Shown: positions 49,205 through 59,522 of the stretch, one piece after another
How positions within the stretch are numbered: position 1 is the stretch's first letter
How the letters are laid out: every line of letters begins with the position of its first letter
Assembly: GCA_025024175.1 (NCBI GenBank)
Contig: QCXZ01000137.1
Location: 16,988,001-17,052,000 of the forward strand
Length of the DNA: 64,000 nt
Direction: 5' to 3'
Origin: Rhyzopertha dominica
Taxonomy: Eukaryota > Arthropoda > Insecta > Coleoptera > Bostrichidae
Position numbers and translations under genes: made by a program
Notes under the pieces: generated by a model
The model's database searches: none
The model's input: the letters and a program-made list of their open reading frames with translations, nothing else
Told to the model about the DNA's origin: nothing

Positions 49205-52200
49205 GGAGGAATTTAATTTACAATAGAATTATTTCAAGTTACGTTTTGTCGGGTAGTGAACAAAAATCTATACGAACAAGAAAGCGCCCAATATCTGACA
49301 AGCAATATTAGTTTCAAAGTCAACAAGGGCTGGTAAATATAAACTTATAAACTCATAAACTGCAATTCACTTTATTTATTTACTTCTTTATTGTTTGAAC
49401 GCTACAATATAAGAAGCACTTCGTTACAACAATGGCGAAAATGTTTCTTTTGTCAGCAAACTTAAGTATGTATTTTTAAATTTCAATTTAAAAGAAGACA
49501 ATGTATTCAATAAAACTTATGAATATCTGTTTAGTAACTGCGTATAATTGATACTAATATTAAGCACAACAAAGACTATTTAGTCGCACCTCAAGAGCTA
49601 TAACATGGTGGTGAAGCCTGTTTTGTTTTTATAATGCAACAACGGAGTGGAGCGATTTTCTGGAAGACTGATATAACTATGCTCAAAGTTCAATACGTTT
49701 CCCTATTTTACTAAGAAAAAGCCACTTGCTGCGTTTGTAAATTAGTCCTCATCCATTTGCAGTGATTCCTAGTCATCTTATTTAAATGATGTAAGAACAT
49801 TATAACAATCGGCAGAGCTACCGCCACGGACTTATTTATATTTATAAGTAAAATAGAACATATAAATTGAGTTAGGACAATATTCTGTGTGGACCATTTT
49901 AAATAGTTCTTTTACTCAATAGATATAATAGGTTATGCGAGAGGCAAACTTGTAATAAAAGTATTCCGATTAATTTAGGTTCAGTTCCGTATAGGTACTA
50001 TACTGAAGACTCCTCAGTAGTGAAGACAACATAAAGTAAACAAGTCCTGGACTATTTCAATGAAATAAGAATTCTTATATTATTTAGATTCTAGACAATG
50101 TTTCGCTTAAGATCTGAGTCGTTCAATTTGTCGAGTTTCTTTTTTTTCACTTAATATACAATTTAGAATTAAAACATTTTCTTCCTAGCCTATCTTATCA
50201 AAAACCCGCATAAAAAACTGACTTTTCTGGAAACTGCTTGGGAATAATTGTTGAATCATTTGTAACTATAATGTTTTGTACCTATGTTCTAAAAATCCTA
50301 TTGTATTACTATTATTTGAAAATACTAAATTCTCAGTTTTCTAAAACCATAAATTGTTTTTTAAAGTACGATACGCTTACCGCCTACAAATTTCACGGGT
50401 TCAGATCTGGTCTCTATTTGTTAATATTTCGAGCAAAAAAATTAAAAAGTCTATTCGTCTTGGTAGCGTAGTGTCGGTCAGAACAACGTTATGCTTAAAC
50501 TTTGGATGCCTATAAATCNTTTCCTTGTCATTACATTAAACAAATACCATAGCTAATTCTTCGAGGGTCAACATTTTTTACATTCTAAATCACCAATGGT
50601 ATAACTTCAATCCTGATTATTATATAAAAAATAGTACCACAACGACAATTGTAAACATAAAATGTCAAGTGGCTTAAAAACATTTGGTACCGCTTGCTTC
50701 GTCGTCTTGACGTGCAAAAATTATATAATATCATAAATATCTCCAGATTTGCTCCAGATATATTAGAGATAGATCCAAACATACTTTAATAACAATTTTT
50801 TTAATTTAATTTAATACAATTTCTTACAATACAGAAATAAATATTTTTTTAAACCCCATCCGTTTATCTTTTATCTTTTTTTAGTTCCCGAGATATATTT
50901 TTTGCAACCTCTGCAAATGTTAAATCTATAAAAAAAAGTCAAATGACTGTAAAATGACGCCCAATAGGTACCTAACGTGTATAAATTAAGCTGCATTTAT
51001 ACCCACTATGAATGCAAACATGCAATAACATAGAGAGTGTTCTATTAAAAAAATAATCGGTAGAAAATATTTTCTGCAGACACAAAGCTAAAGTCTGCCA
51101 AGCTTTTGTAAGAAACTTTTACATTTAAATTGATTATAAAGGGTGATCGAGACTTGCTTCTTAAATGGTACACTCGGTATGTCTGGTAGACACATAAAAT
51201 GAGAATTGTAAAGACAACATTATTAAAGCTTCACGAAAAATTATATAACTTCAAAGTAGAAGAATATAGCACCAAACTACTGCGGAAAGGCATAGCATGC
51301 CCTAATGAAGAAACACTGCTGCCAAAAGTATTTAACAAAGAAACAAATGCACAACGAGAATAACATTAATATAATAAAATCACTAAACTAAAATTTATAG
51401 GTATTATATTTTGGCAAAAGAAAGATTTAGCCTTAAAATAGAAATTTTTATTGACCAACAGAACAATTCGCGAGAAAAAGAAAGTAAACATGAGAAAGAT
51501 GCTTTCCATTAACATTGTGAGATGTTTTATATCTTTTGCTACTGCGAGAACAGAACTGTTAAGTGACCAAACAAAAACCCAATGTGCAACAAACAAATCG
51601 TGTAAGGACATAAGGGTTGGATCTGTTTAATCGTAGATTGTAATGCACTTTTTAAGACATTTAAGAACTTCTGCTAGTAACTAATTATAATAAATTATAA
51701 TAAAAATTATAATGGCGAGGACGCGTGTAGTTTGACATGCATGTATGCATGAGCAAATTAGACGCAAAAAGACTTTATCATAATTATCATAATATCATAA
51801 TACGTGGTCAGGGTGTAATGACAACAGAACACATGATTATAAATATTTCAGTATTCATATTTCATATTTTCAGTACTCTTCCCAGCCATCGGCTGGTATA
51901 GGTGTTACTGAGATGTTTCAAAAACACAATATTTGAGCTACAATTTTTATATCCAACTGATAACTATGGTGATCACAAATTAGCTTCGGCAGAATACAAG
52001 CATCCTGTCAGGTAGTTAATCACAAATATATTCTCGCTATTTATTCTCGCAGACACAAAAATTAATATGTGCATTATCTAGAAAAATTCAGAAGGTTACA
52101 AGATTATTTAAGAATTTCTTCTAAGCAGTCCAAACATAGCACTGAAGAGATGAAGGAATGCATTATTTTGTTGTATCCAGACGAACGAAAACTATTAAGA

Positions 52201-52415
52201 CATTTTTTATTGCATAGTTTTATTATCCATTTGCGTCCCGCCCATTAAAGTAACTAGATTACATCGATTTAAGCATATAAGAATTACTACATCAAAGATT
52301 CATCAATACTGTTTTGTTTATCTTGCATAAACCCAAATTTTGAACAAATTATACCTAGACAAACCAGGTTTGTTTGAACATTACAAATCAATTTGCGGTA
52401 AAAGCTAAGAATATA
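49205..52415. other. AT-rich DNA, no gene seen
   Basis: The open frames are short and motif-free. There is one ambiguous base at 50519. Confidence 0.4.
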
Positions 52416-52419
52416 CAAA

Positions 52420-52930
52420 TTCGCGAGCGTGTGTTGTCGTCACAACACACGTTTAACTTTTTGATGAATTATCACAAAGCCAAATTTCCACGCAGATTAC
52501 CAGTTTCCGGTTTACCACGTGCACAGCCCTTCATAACAATGACCCAAACATGCATAGAGCCAGTCTCATGGTCATGAGCAGAAACTGTTGAAAATTTATT
52601 CCCGCCCCATGCATATACCGGTTTCAGGCTAAAAACACCCTCTCCGGCACTTGGAAACCGCGCTGCCGCAAACACGTTCAACACATTCCCGTTTAGCGAA
52701 CGGAACGGATATAAATTAATTAAACTTTGCTGTTGCTACAACGTCGGTCATGTCCTGTCTATTACAATAGCGCGCTTGTCGCCAGGCGGGCGGTTTCAGG
52801 CCGAAATACCGAGGAGCAAAAAGCAGAGGAAGCACAGATGGGAGAAGCGCGACGTTTCAGGGAAAGTGTGGAAACGGACAATTTTTTGCGGATGTAGAGT
52901 GAAAGGCGGAAAACTGTGAGTTCTACATCC
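52420..52930. promoter_or_regulatory. Enhancer-like island with a perfect 10-bp palindrome
   Basis: Balanced composition with CACGTG (E-box, about 52517), AAACCGC and ATTAATTAAA words. At its left edge GCGTGTGTTG, a TCGT loop, and CACAACACAC (about 52427-52450) form a clean inverted repeat. The frames on either strand have no domain. Regulatory function is an inference. Confidence 0.3.
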
Positions 52931-53073
52931 TAAAATTGTGCATGCAAACCGCTACTTAACGCTTAGCTTTTTTGTAGAACTAGTAGTATAATTTTTTCAC
53001 TAAATATGTACTGTAAATATTTCTGCATCCTAAATTCACCGCATTTCAGTTTTTTTTAATATATCAGGGATAT

Positions 53074-53286
53074 AAAGTGAGAATTTAGGATGGCAATGCC
53101 ATCTGTCAGCATTACACTGACATGATGATAAAGCCACCTAGCTGCCTTTGGTATATAAGCAAAACCAGTTCTATGCCGTGTTGTCTACACTAGACCTAAA
53201 CTGCACTGATGAGCTGTAATGACAGCGAAATAGTACTATCTGCAGTTGGTTGAGGTGTAGACAGCACAGCATAGACATGCATTTTA
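53074..53286 (+). mobile_element. Short hammerhead-bearing retroelement, copy C (retrozyme/SINE-like)
   Basis: Perfect 13-bp direct repeats ATATCAGGGATAT (53061-53073 and 53287-53299) delimit a 213-bp repeat. The 3' end, ATAGACATGCATTTTA, is shared with the other two copies, and the 5' region to CCACCTAGCTGCC with copy B. A 21-bp inverted repeat (53170-53190 with 53255-53275, two mismatches) encloses the ribozyme and would extend its stem I. I see no tRNA- or 5S-type promoter boxes, so it is not an ordinary SINE by that test. The long target duplications and common 3' end show it moved by reverse transcription. The enzyme source is unknown; the window's Penelope-like elements are candidates. 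Confidence 0.85.
53199..53247 (+). ncRNA. Type I hammerhead ribozyme, intact core
   Basis: Every conserved position is present. Stem I strand AACTGCA (53199-53205) is followed by the core CTGATGA (53206-53212), then stem II, GCTGT and ACAGC around an AATG loop (53213-53226), then GAA (53227-53229). Stem III is ATAG pairing with CTAT around a TA loop (53230-53239). The cleavage base C17 is 53240, and TGCAGTT (53241-53247) pairs with all seven bases of the first strand. The predicted cut is between 53240 and 53241. The flanking 21-bp inverted repeat would lengthen stem I beyond an internal loop, where tertiary contacts with the loops are usual in natural hammerheads. Transcription has not been shown. 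Confidence 0.85.
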
Positions 53287-53299
53287 ATATCAGGGATAT

Positions 53300-54080
53300 G
53301 TTTAAGAAATTAAAAAGGATGAAATTAATGCAGTCATTGAGCAAATGTTCGTCAAACGAAATCGGACAGTAACTATTAGGCAAAATTTGCCACTTACGAA
53401 CATGGGTTGAAAATTTCCTTACGGCAAACAAAGTAGTCATTCACAGGCTAAATTAGTTTAATCGCATTAAAATAAAACAAGGTTCACATAATTTCGTCTG
53501 TCACGTACATGTTGTAACGTGGAGAGTAAAATTTGGGTTTAAAACGATTACCTATAGTACGAAAACATTACGTTAAAGGAACAGTATTTCCTAAACAACT
53601 ATGAGATACATGACATATACCATTATGAAATACATGTGTTTGCTGTCGCTTTTAAAAATGTTGCTTTTTATACTTTAATGTTTTGGGCATGCTCTCAGAC
53701 CCTTTTTGCCAAAAAGTTCTCACTGTTGCACCAAAATGGACAACATCATAGGTACTGTTAAACGCAATATTCTTTAGACTTACTTAAAAATTTGCTGTGC
53801 ATTTGTTAGTATAGTAAATTATTTAGTATGTAGATCTATCATCATTTACACAATTTTGGGATAGCATTTGTGATTAAGTAGTGTTGATTAATTTATCAGC
53901 AAATATTCCACCATTTACACAGAAACGACGATAGTACCCAGGAAATGTTTAGGTAGGGCCTAAAACACTTTAGTTTGGTATTAAGTGAATAATCCTTTCT
54001 TCCTTCCATTGCTTTTTATTTAGCAAGTACAAGTACACGTCATAGTTCAAGCAGCTTTAGTAAGATTTATTAAAATTTGT
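53300..54080. other. AT-rich DNA, no gene seen
   Basis: Nothing recognised. Confidence 0.4.
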
Positions 54081-54083
54081 CAT

Positions 54084-54787
54084 TGTAACGAAACAGACCA
54101 GCTCCGGTCGAATGCGCGAAGGTACCACCACTCTGCACTACTGAAAAGGTGGGAAGCGCGCTGAACTTTGACCGTGGCTAACCCTATAAAAGTCCAACGG
54201 AAAAGAAATAAGTGTTTGACGTGTCGGTTTTCTTGCAACAATCGTTGAGGTAACCTACCCCAGCTGTTTGGTTTTTCGCGGCCTCTCCTCCACTAAAGTC
54301 CCTCGGCTTTCTGGAACTCTACTCCACCAACGACCACTTGCCTTTCCCTGGTCGCCCCGCTGAACTCCTTGGCCTTCCGGGGTTCTGAACCGCCCTGAAG
54401 TCCCTCGGCTTTCCGGGACCGTCCACACCGTCAGACTTATAGGCCTTCCGGAGTTTGATATCCCAGACCACAGACCGAAGACACCACATTGCTGTAGTAT
54501 TGACATATTTTCAATTACAGCAGTTGTGTCTCAATAACCTCTCTCCATCATCCTCTCTCTAAACCGTTCTTTTTACAATGTCTGCCTGAAAGTGAACCTG
54601 TTATCTTCCCTGAGGCTATCCGTAGCAATATCAATCGCTATCTGGGTGGCCGACCGCTATTATTTTAGTGGCTGATGTCCAACACATTCACAGCGTACGC
54701 TGGTTACTGAAGCTGAATACTTTGTGAGTGGAGTATCACTGCCAAAATACATGTAGATTTTGGCACCAAAGTGTAAGGAGTGTTACA
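54084..54787 (+). mobile_element. LTR of a third LTR-retrotransposon family (5' LTR, body lost)
   Basis: The sequence begins TGTAACG and ends GTGTTACA, about 704 bp, and contains a TATA box (TATAAA, 54185-54190) about 100 bp from its left end. It is not a solo LTR: seven bases after its end comes a primer-binding site, so this is the 5' end of an element whose gag-pol and 3' LTR are absent from the window. It differs in sequence from the 949-bp LTRs at 56.0 and 61.9 kb, although it shares the ...GTTACA type of end and the same primer class. Confidence 0.68.
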
Positions 54788-54794
54788 TAAATTA

Positions 54795-54812
54795 TGGCGC
54801 CCGAGCAGGGAC
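54795..54812 (+). other. Primer-binding site, tRNA-Lys type
   Basis: TGGCGCCCGAGCAGGGAC is complementary to the 3' end of a lysine-type tRNA and nearly identical to the well-known Lys primer sites of retroelements. It sits seven bases downstream of the LTR end, as expected. Confidence 0.8.
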
Positions 54813-56032
54813 CGAGTTACTGACCGATTAATAAATATTAATTATCAGACAGGCTCATAGAAAGAATACTGGACTATGCAGGGAACTGAAGCCGATGCCG
54901 CACTGTTACCAAATAGAAAATAGAAAAAAGATACTGGATTAAAGGTTACTGGATTTATGATCTCCGAAAACAAAATCTGCAGAATCAGCAGGAACCATGT
55001 TTCTTAAACATGGCCTATCTGGCAAAATTTTGTATCTCCGCACCATGCATGTAGGCCTATTCCTTTCGTTTAGCCCTCCACTCATCGATATTTTCTATTT
55101 ATTCCAATTAGCAGCTTATAGGTTAATGATAAAGATATTATTTTATTAATAGTGGCTTTAAGTCGATTACCATAAACACATTTCTATAACGAAAACGGTA
55201 AATGATATTATTAAATTCAAATTTCTAGTAAACAACTACAAAAATGAACTTGCTCAAAACGTTCACATATTCAGGTCCTCACATTTACAAAACCGTCAGT
55301 GCCTTCATAAAACATGGCAATTTCGTCATAACGTATAACACAATTAACCATTTTAATTTAATCGGCAACCACAAAAAAAATACAAAAATAATAAATAAAC
55401 GAAGTGGAGTATTATTGGCTAAATTGTTTAGATTGTAATACAGGTCAAACATACATAAATTTTGATACCAAGATAAACGAACATTTTATTATTTATTATT
55501 AAGACAACTTTTTTGCTCAAACATCACACACAGGACGTTGTCAGTGTTTTTAAAACCAACGTTCGTATTATTTTTCACTTTACTTTAGGCAATATAATAA
55601 CTGGATGAAACTGATTTTCGCCATTGGCCATTTAAAGTCCTTTTGAAGAATGCACGTAAAATGAGAATTTTGAATGCCATCATTTGGCTAAACAAATTCA
55701 CAAATCTTACTAAGTAAATTTTATATTGGTCGAATCAACAATTACTTGTTTGGGCTATTTGTGGATTATTTAGATGAGTAGTAAGACGTCTTCAGCATAC
55801 ATTATATAGAATGACTGAATGAGTAATTTTCAACGCTTTCCCTCATTGTACATACAAACCTTGAGTGTATAGTAACACAACACATAAATAGCTTTATATT
55901 TGTAGCTGGCTTAGTAAAGCTTCTACTCCATCAGTTGGCTAATAATGTGTGATTATCTGTGATTTGATATGCAAAAGCTGCATTATACGATGTACATATA
56001 GGATATCCATGATTAAAATATGTTTATTTTTT
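54813..56032. other. Short leader remnant, then AT-rich DNA
   Basis: Up to about 54960 may be untranslated leader of the LTR element. No gag-like frame follows. The rest has no gene. Confidence 0.35.
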
Positions 56033-56036
56033 GCAG

Positions 56037-56985
56037 TGTAACGGACCGGGTGAGTATTAAATACACACGTTACATAAATAAGAATATAATAACAAAAACG
56101 TAACAGGTAACACATGCAGTGGCATACAAGTCGATATCAACAATAAATACTGGTAAGTATAATTCAAGGTAATATAAATTTGAAAGAATATATATAAATA
56201 ATAAAATCTAAACGCTGTATAAATAATTTCTGTTTCAATTTAATGTGTTAATATGTGACACTGGACTATTAAATGATAATTAAATATATATGCAAACAGT
56301 GGTGGTTTTACTAAATCGTTTGTTTATGAAAATGCAAACCCAATTAAAGAACAGATAGGTAAATATAATATAGAACATTCAATAAACACAATATACCGCA
56401 ATATACGTAAGTTACTTGATCAAGTACCCCCGTTTAACATTTAATCTATCTCGAGATATAACACAAATAATTGTAAAACATTTAAATATTGCAATATGAA
56501 CGAACGACACCTCCAGCGCTACTTATCTTGTTCTTTATACTCGTTTTTGTCAGCAAGCTATCGCATCAATGGCAGTTGTTCTCTCTCGCACCCTCGGGAT
56601 GTACGGAACCTCGATTCTGGTTGTTCCTGAATCGTTATTAATAACTGCATCAATTGTTGACAATTTCCCTTGCAATGAGCTTTCCCATAGACGTTTACGT
56701 GCGGTTGTATGTTTAATCCCTTAATGATTGACTAGTAGTAGATATAGGTATAGATCTAGATTTAGAGCCTAAAACGAAGTACTAAATTGTGGGGACAAAA
56801 GCACCCCTTAACTCACCCCTCACTGCACTGCATACATACAATGTGTTTTAAATCACAAGGAGCTCTAATAAGCACAACCTAGCGAGCCAATGTGCTGCGC
56901 CGGAAGAAGTAATTCGGTCAAAAAACATTTATCTATACCTTCAATGACACTAACCCTATCGACAAATCACGCATGCACCGCTGCA
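56037..56985 (-). repeat. 3' LTR (minus orientation)
   Basis: Same length and, by eye, same sequence as the 5' LTR. The polypurine tract expected just upstream on the minus strand is poor (GGCAGGACTA). A stem-forming inverted repeat (AGTTGATTGAATA with TATTCGATCAACT) and a direct CATAGTCCTG repeat lie at 56984-57051. Confidence 0.93.
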
Positions 56986-57149
56986 TAGTCCTGCCAGTTG
57001 ATTGAATAATAAGTAAACGATTATTTATTCGATCAACTCCCATAGTCCTGTCAATACCCGAAAATTATTAAATTGCAACAACATTAATATTATCTTATCA
57101 TTACTTAACTACAGACTACTCAAATACTTAAAGAACAGCTAATTTATAA

Positions 57150-59522
57150 CTAAACAATATATGGCTTTAATTTTGTTATATTAAATATTCCTTTTGTTTC
57201 TCCTGTTTTTGTATCCTGCAATTCATAGGCATTGTCCCCTTTCTTAGCTGAAATTTTAAATGGACCCTCGTAGATCAGAAACAGTTTCTTTATTTCTTTA
57301 TCCTCGGATGAAGAAAGCTGATTTGCTTTAACCCACACTATATCTTCGACTTCAAATTTAGAAAATTTTGATCTCTTGTTGTGTTTTGCTTGTCTTTTCT
57401 CCGCTTTTCCTAGTAGTCTATCTTTTACTAGCTGTATTGTTATTTTAGGTTGCGAGTTACCATTTTCTGGAAACTCGATTATTTTTCTTATGTATTCTTC
57501 CGGGTGAATACCTTCCTGTAGCTGTATTGGTGCTACTCCAGTGCTTTCGTGTACACAACAGTTGATCCACATCTCAATTTTCTCTACATATGTTCCCCAT
57601 GATGAATGCTTACCATGGCAGTATGTTCGGAGTAAACGCCCTATTTCTCTCATCACCCTTTCACTGGGGTTACCTTGAGGATAATATTTTGATGAGTGCA
57701 GTTCCGTGATACCGTTTGACTGCAAAAATTCTTTCCACAATTTTCCAGTGAAATACGTGGCATTATCAGACAAGATCTTTTTTGGTTTAGTAACAGAGTT
57801 AAAATAACTATTTAGTTTGTTTACAATTGATTTAGTATTTGCTTTCCGCAACGTATATAATTTGACATACTTTGAAAATACATTCAAAACAACCAAAATA
57901 TATTTTACACCCCTTATAGATGAAGGCAAAGGACCAAAAATATCTATTGCTAGTAGATCATCTATATCTTGAGGTATTATAGATTTCATGTGTGCTTGTA
58001 ATATTTGGTTCGGAACTTTGGCTTGCTGGCATAAGGTACATCTAGCTATAACTTTGGCAATTGATCTCCTAATATTATTCCAAATAAAGTTTTGAGTTAT
58101 TACACCATAACACTTCCAAGTTCCATAATGACCATAAATTTCATGATAATCTTTAATTAATTCTTCTTGCATATTAGTTGGTATGAATATTCTCCAAGTA
58201 TCGTTTTCACGTATTCTTGCAAACAAAATGTTATTAAATGTCACGTATTCCATATATCCTATACGTTGTGATATATCTAATGTCAATAAACATTTAATCT
58301 TTCGTATAGCCGGATCTAAATCTTGAAATTTTGCAATGTCTTTTAACTTTTTAAGATTATCAGGGCCAAGTTTTATGTTTACTACTGTTATAAACACATT
58401 TCTGGAATCACCCGCTTCAAAACCATCTTCTGCAGGATTTCTGGACAGTGAATCGGCAATGATATTGTTTTTACCTGAACAGTGTTGAATATCAACAACA
58501 AATTGCTGAATTGTGAGTATCCACCTAGCAATCCTACTGTTTAATAATTTACAACTGAGCATGAATGATAATGCTTTATGATCGTTAATAACCTTTACCT
58601 TACATCCTAAAATAATGGTTTCCCACTTTTTTAAACACCAAACAATGCTCAACATTTCTCTTTCACTTGTTGTGTAATTAATTTCTGCTGCGTTAAGTTT
58701 TCTACTTGCAAAAGCAATGTTATTTTCTGTACCGTCTATCCCATATTGAAATAATCTACCACCTATACCTATGTTTGACGCATCAGTCTGTACAAAGAAA
58801 CATTTATTTAACTCTGGATGATGTAACATAGGAGCTGATGTCAATACCTCTTTAATTTTGATAAAAGCTTGATCACTTTGTTTATTCCAACACCACTTAA
58901 CGTCTTTTTGCAACAAATGAAATAATGGAAGTAAAATGTTTGCATACTGTTCACAAAATTTTCTGTTATAATTACAAATTCCTAGAAATGCTCTTAATTG
59001 TTTGACATTCTTTGGTCTTGGATATTTTGTGATTGCCGTTATTTTGTCTGGATCTACTCTAATACCCTGTGTTGACAAAATCATACCAAGAAACTTTACC
59101 TCTTTTCTGAAAAAATTACACTTGGATAAATTTGCAGTCATGTTAGCATTCTTCAATTTCTGAAACACGTATTCAAGATGTTCTAAATGTTCTTTTGAAT
59201 TTTGTGACGTAATTAGTATGTCATCAATGTATGGTGTTATAAACTCCTTATTTTCCCCAAATACCTTGTCTAAACAACATGTTAAAGCCGCTACTGATGT
59301 TTTTATTCCGAATGGTACCCTTTTGAAAACAAATACTTTACTACCAACCATAAAACCCAAATACTTTTGATGTGCTTCCTCAACTGGTATTTGCCAAAAA
59401 CTACTCGTTAAATCTATTGTAGAAATACAACAACAAGATTGATATCTATAGAGAATATGCTCAGGTGGTGGTGAACAATTATAATCCATTACTATCTTCT
59501 TATTCAATTCTCTCGCATCCAA
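57150..59522 (-). CDS. Pol: RT, RNase H and integrase
   Basis: 790 codons with no ATG at the start, continuing the frame above. RT: DLTSSFWQIPVEEAHQKYLG, VPFGIKTS and YIDDILIT (catalytic YIDD 98-101). RNase H: FFVQTDASNIGIGG (about 243-256) and the NDHKAL motif, then HCSGKNNIIADSLSR. Integrase zinc finger: HEIYGHYG and CTLCQQAK. Core: AIDIFGP (Asp about 526), LSDNATYF (Asp 586) and QGNPSERV (Glu 621). The 34 residues between the last two acidic residues, with NPSERV in place of NG.AER, occur in one insect gypsy lineage as I recall it. The C-terminal segment ending FNITKLKPYIV is an integrase tail. All catalytic residues are present, so only the upstream break disables it. No chromodomain is evident. 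Confidence 0.95.
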   Translation of the reverse strand: MDARELNKKIVMDYNCSPPPEHILYRYQSCCCISTIDLTSSFWQIPVEEAHQKYLGFMVGSKVFVFKRVPFGIKTSVAALTCCLDKVFGENKEFITPYIDDILITSQNSKEHLEHLEYVFQKLKNANMTANLSKCNFFRKEVKFLGMILSTQGIRVDPDKITAITKYPRPKNVKQLRAFLGICNYNRKFCEQYANILLPLFHLLQKDVKWCWNKQSDQAFIKIKEVLTSAPMLHHPELNKCFFVQTDASNIGIGGRLFQYGIDGTENNIAFASRKLNAAEINYTTSEREMLSIVWCLKKWETIILGCKVKVINDHKALSFMLSCKLLNSRIARWILTIQQFVVDIQHCSGKNNIIADSLSRNPAEDGFEAGDSRNVFITVVNIKLGPDNLKKLKDIAKFQDLDPAIRKIKCLLTLDISQRIGYMEYVTFNNILFARIRENDTWRIFIPTNMQEELIKDYHEIYGHYGTWKCYGVITQNFIWNNIRRSIAKVIARCTLCQQAKVPNQILQAHMKSIIPQDIDDLLAIDIFGPLPSSIRGVKYILVVLNVFSKYVKLYTLRKANTKSIVNKLNSYFNSVTKPKKILSDNATYFTGKLWKEFLQSNGITELHSSKYYPQGNPSERVMREIGRLLRTYCHGKHSSWGTYVEKIEMWINCCVHESTGVAPIQLQEGIHPEEYIRKIIEFPENGNSQPKITIQLVKDRLLGKAEKRQAKHNKRSKFSKFEVEDIVWVKANQLSSSEDKEIKKLFLIYEGPFKISAKKGDNAYELQDTKTGETKGIFNITKLKPYIV

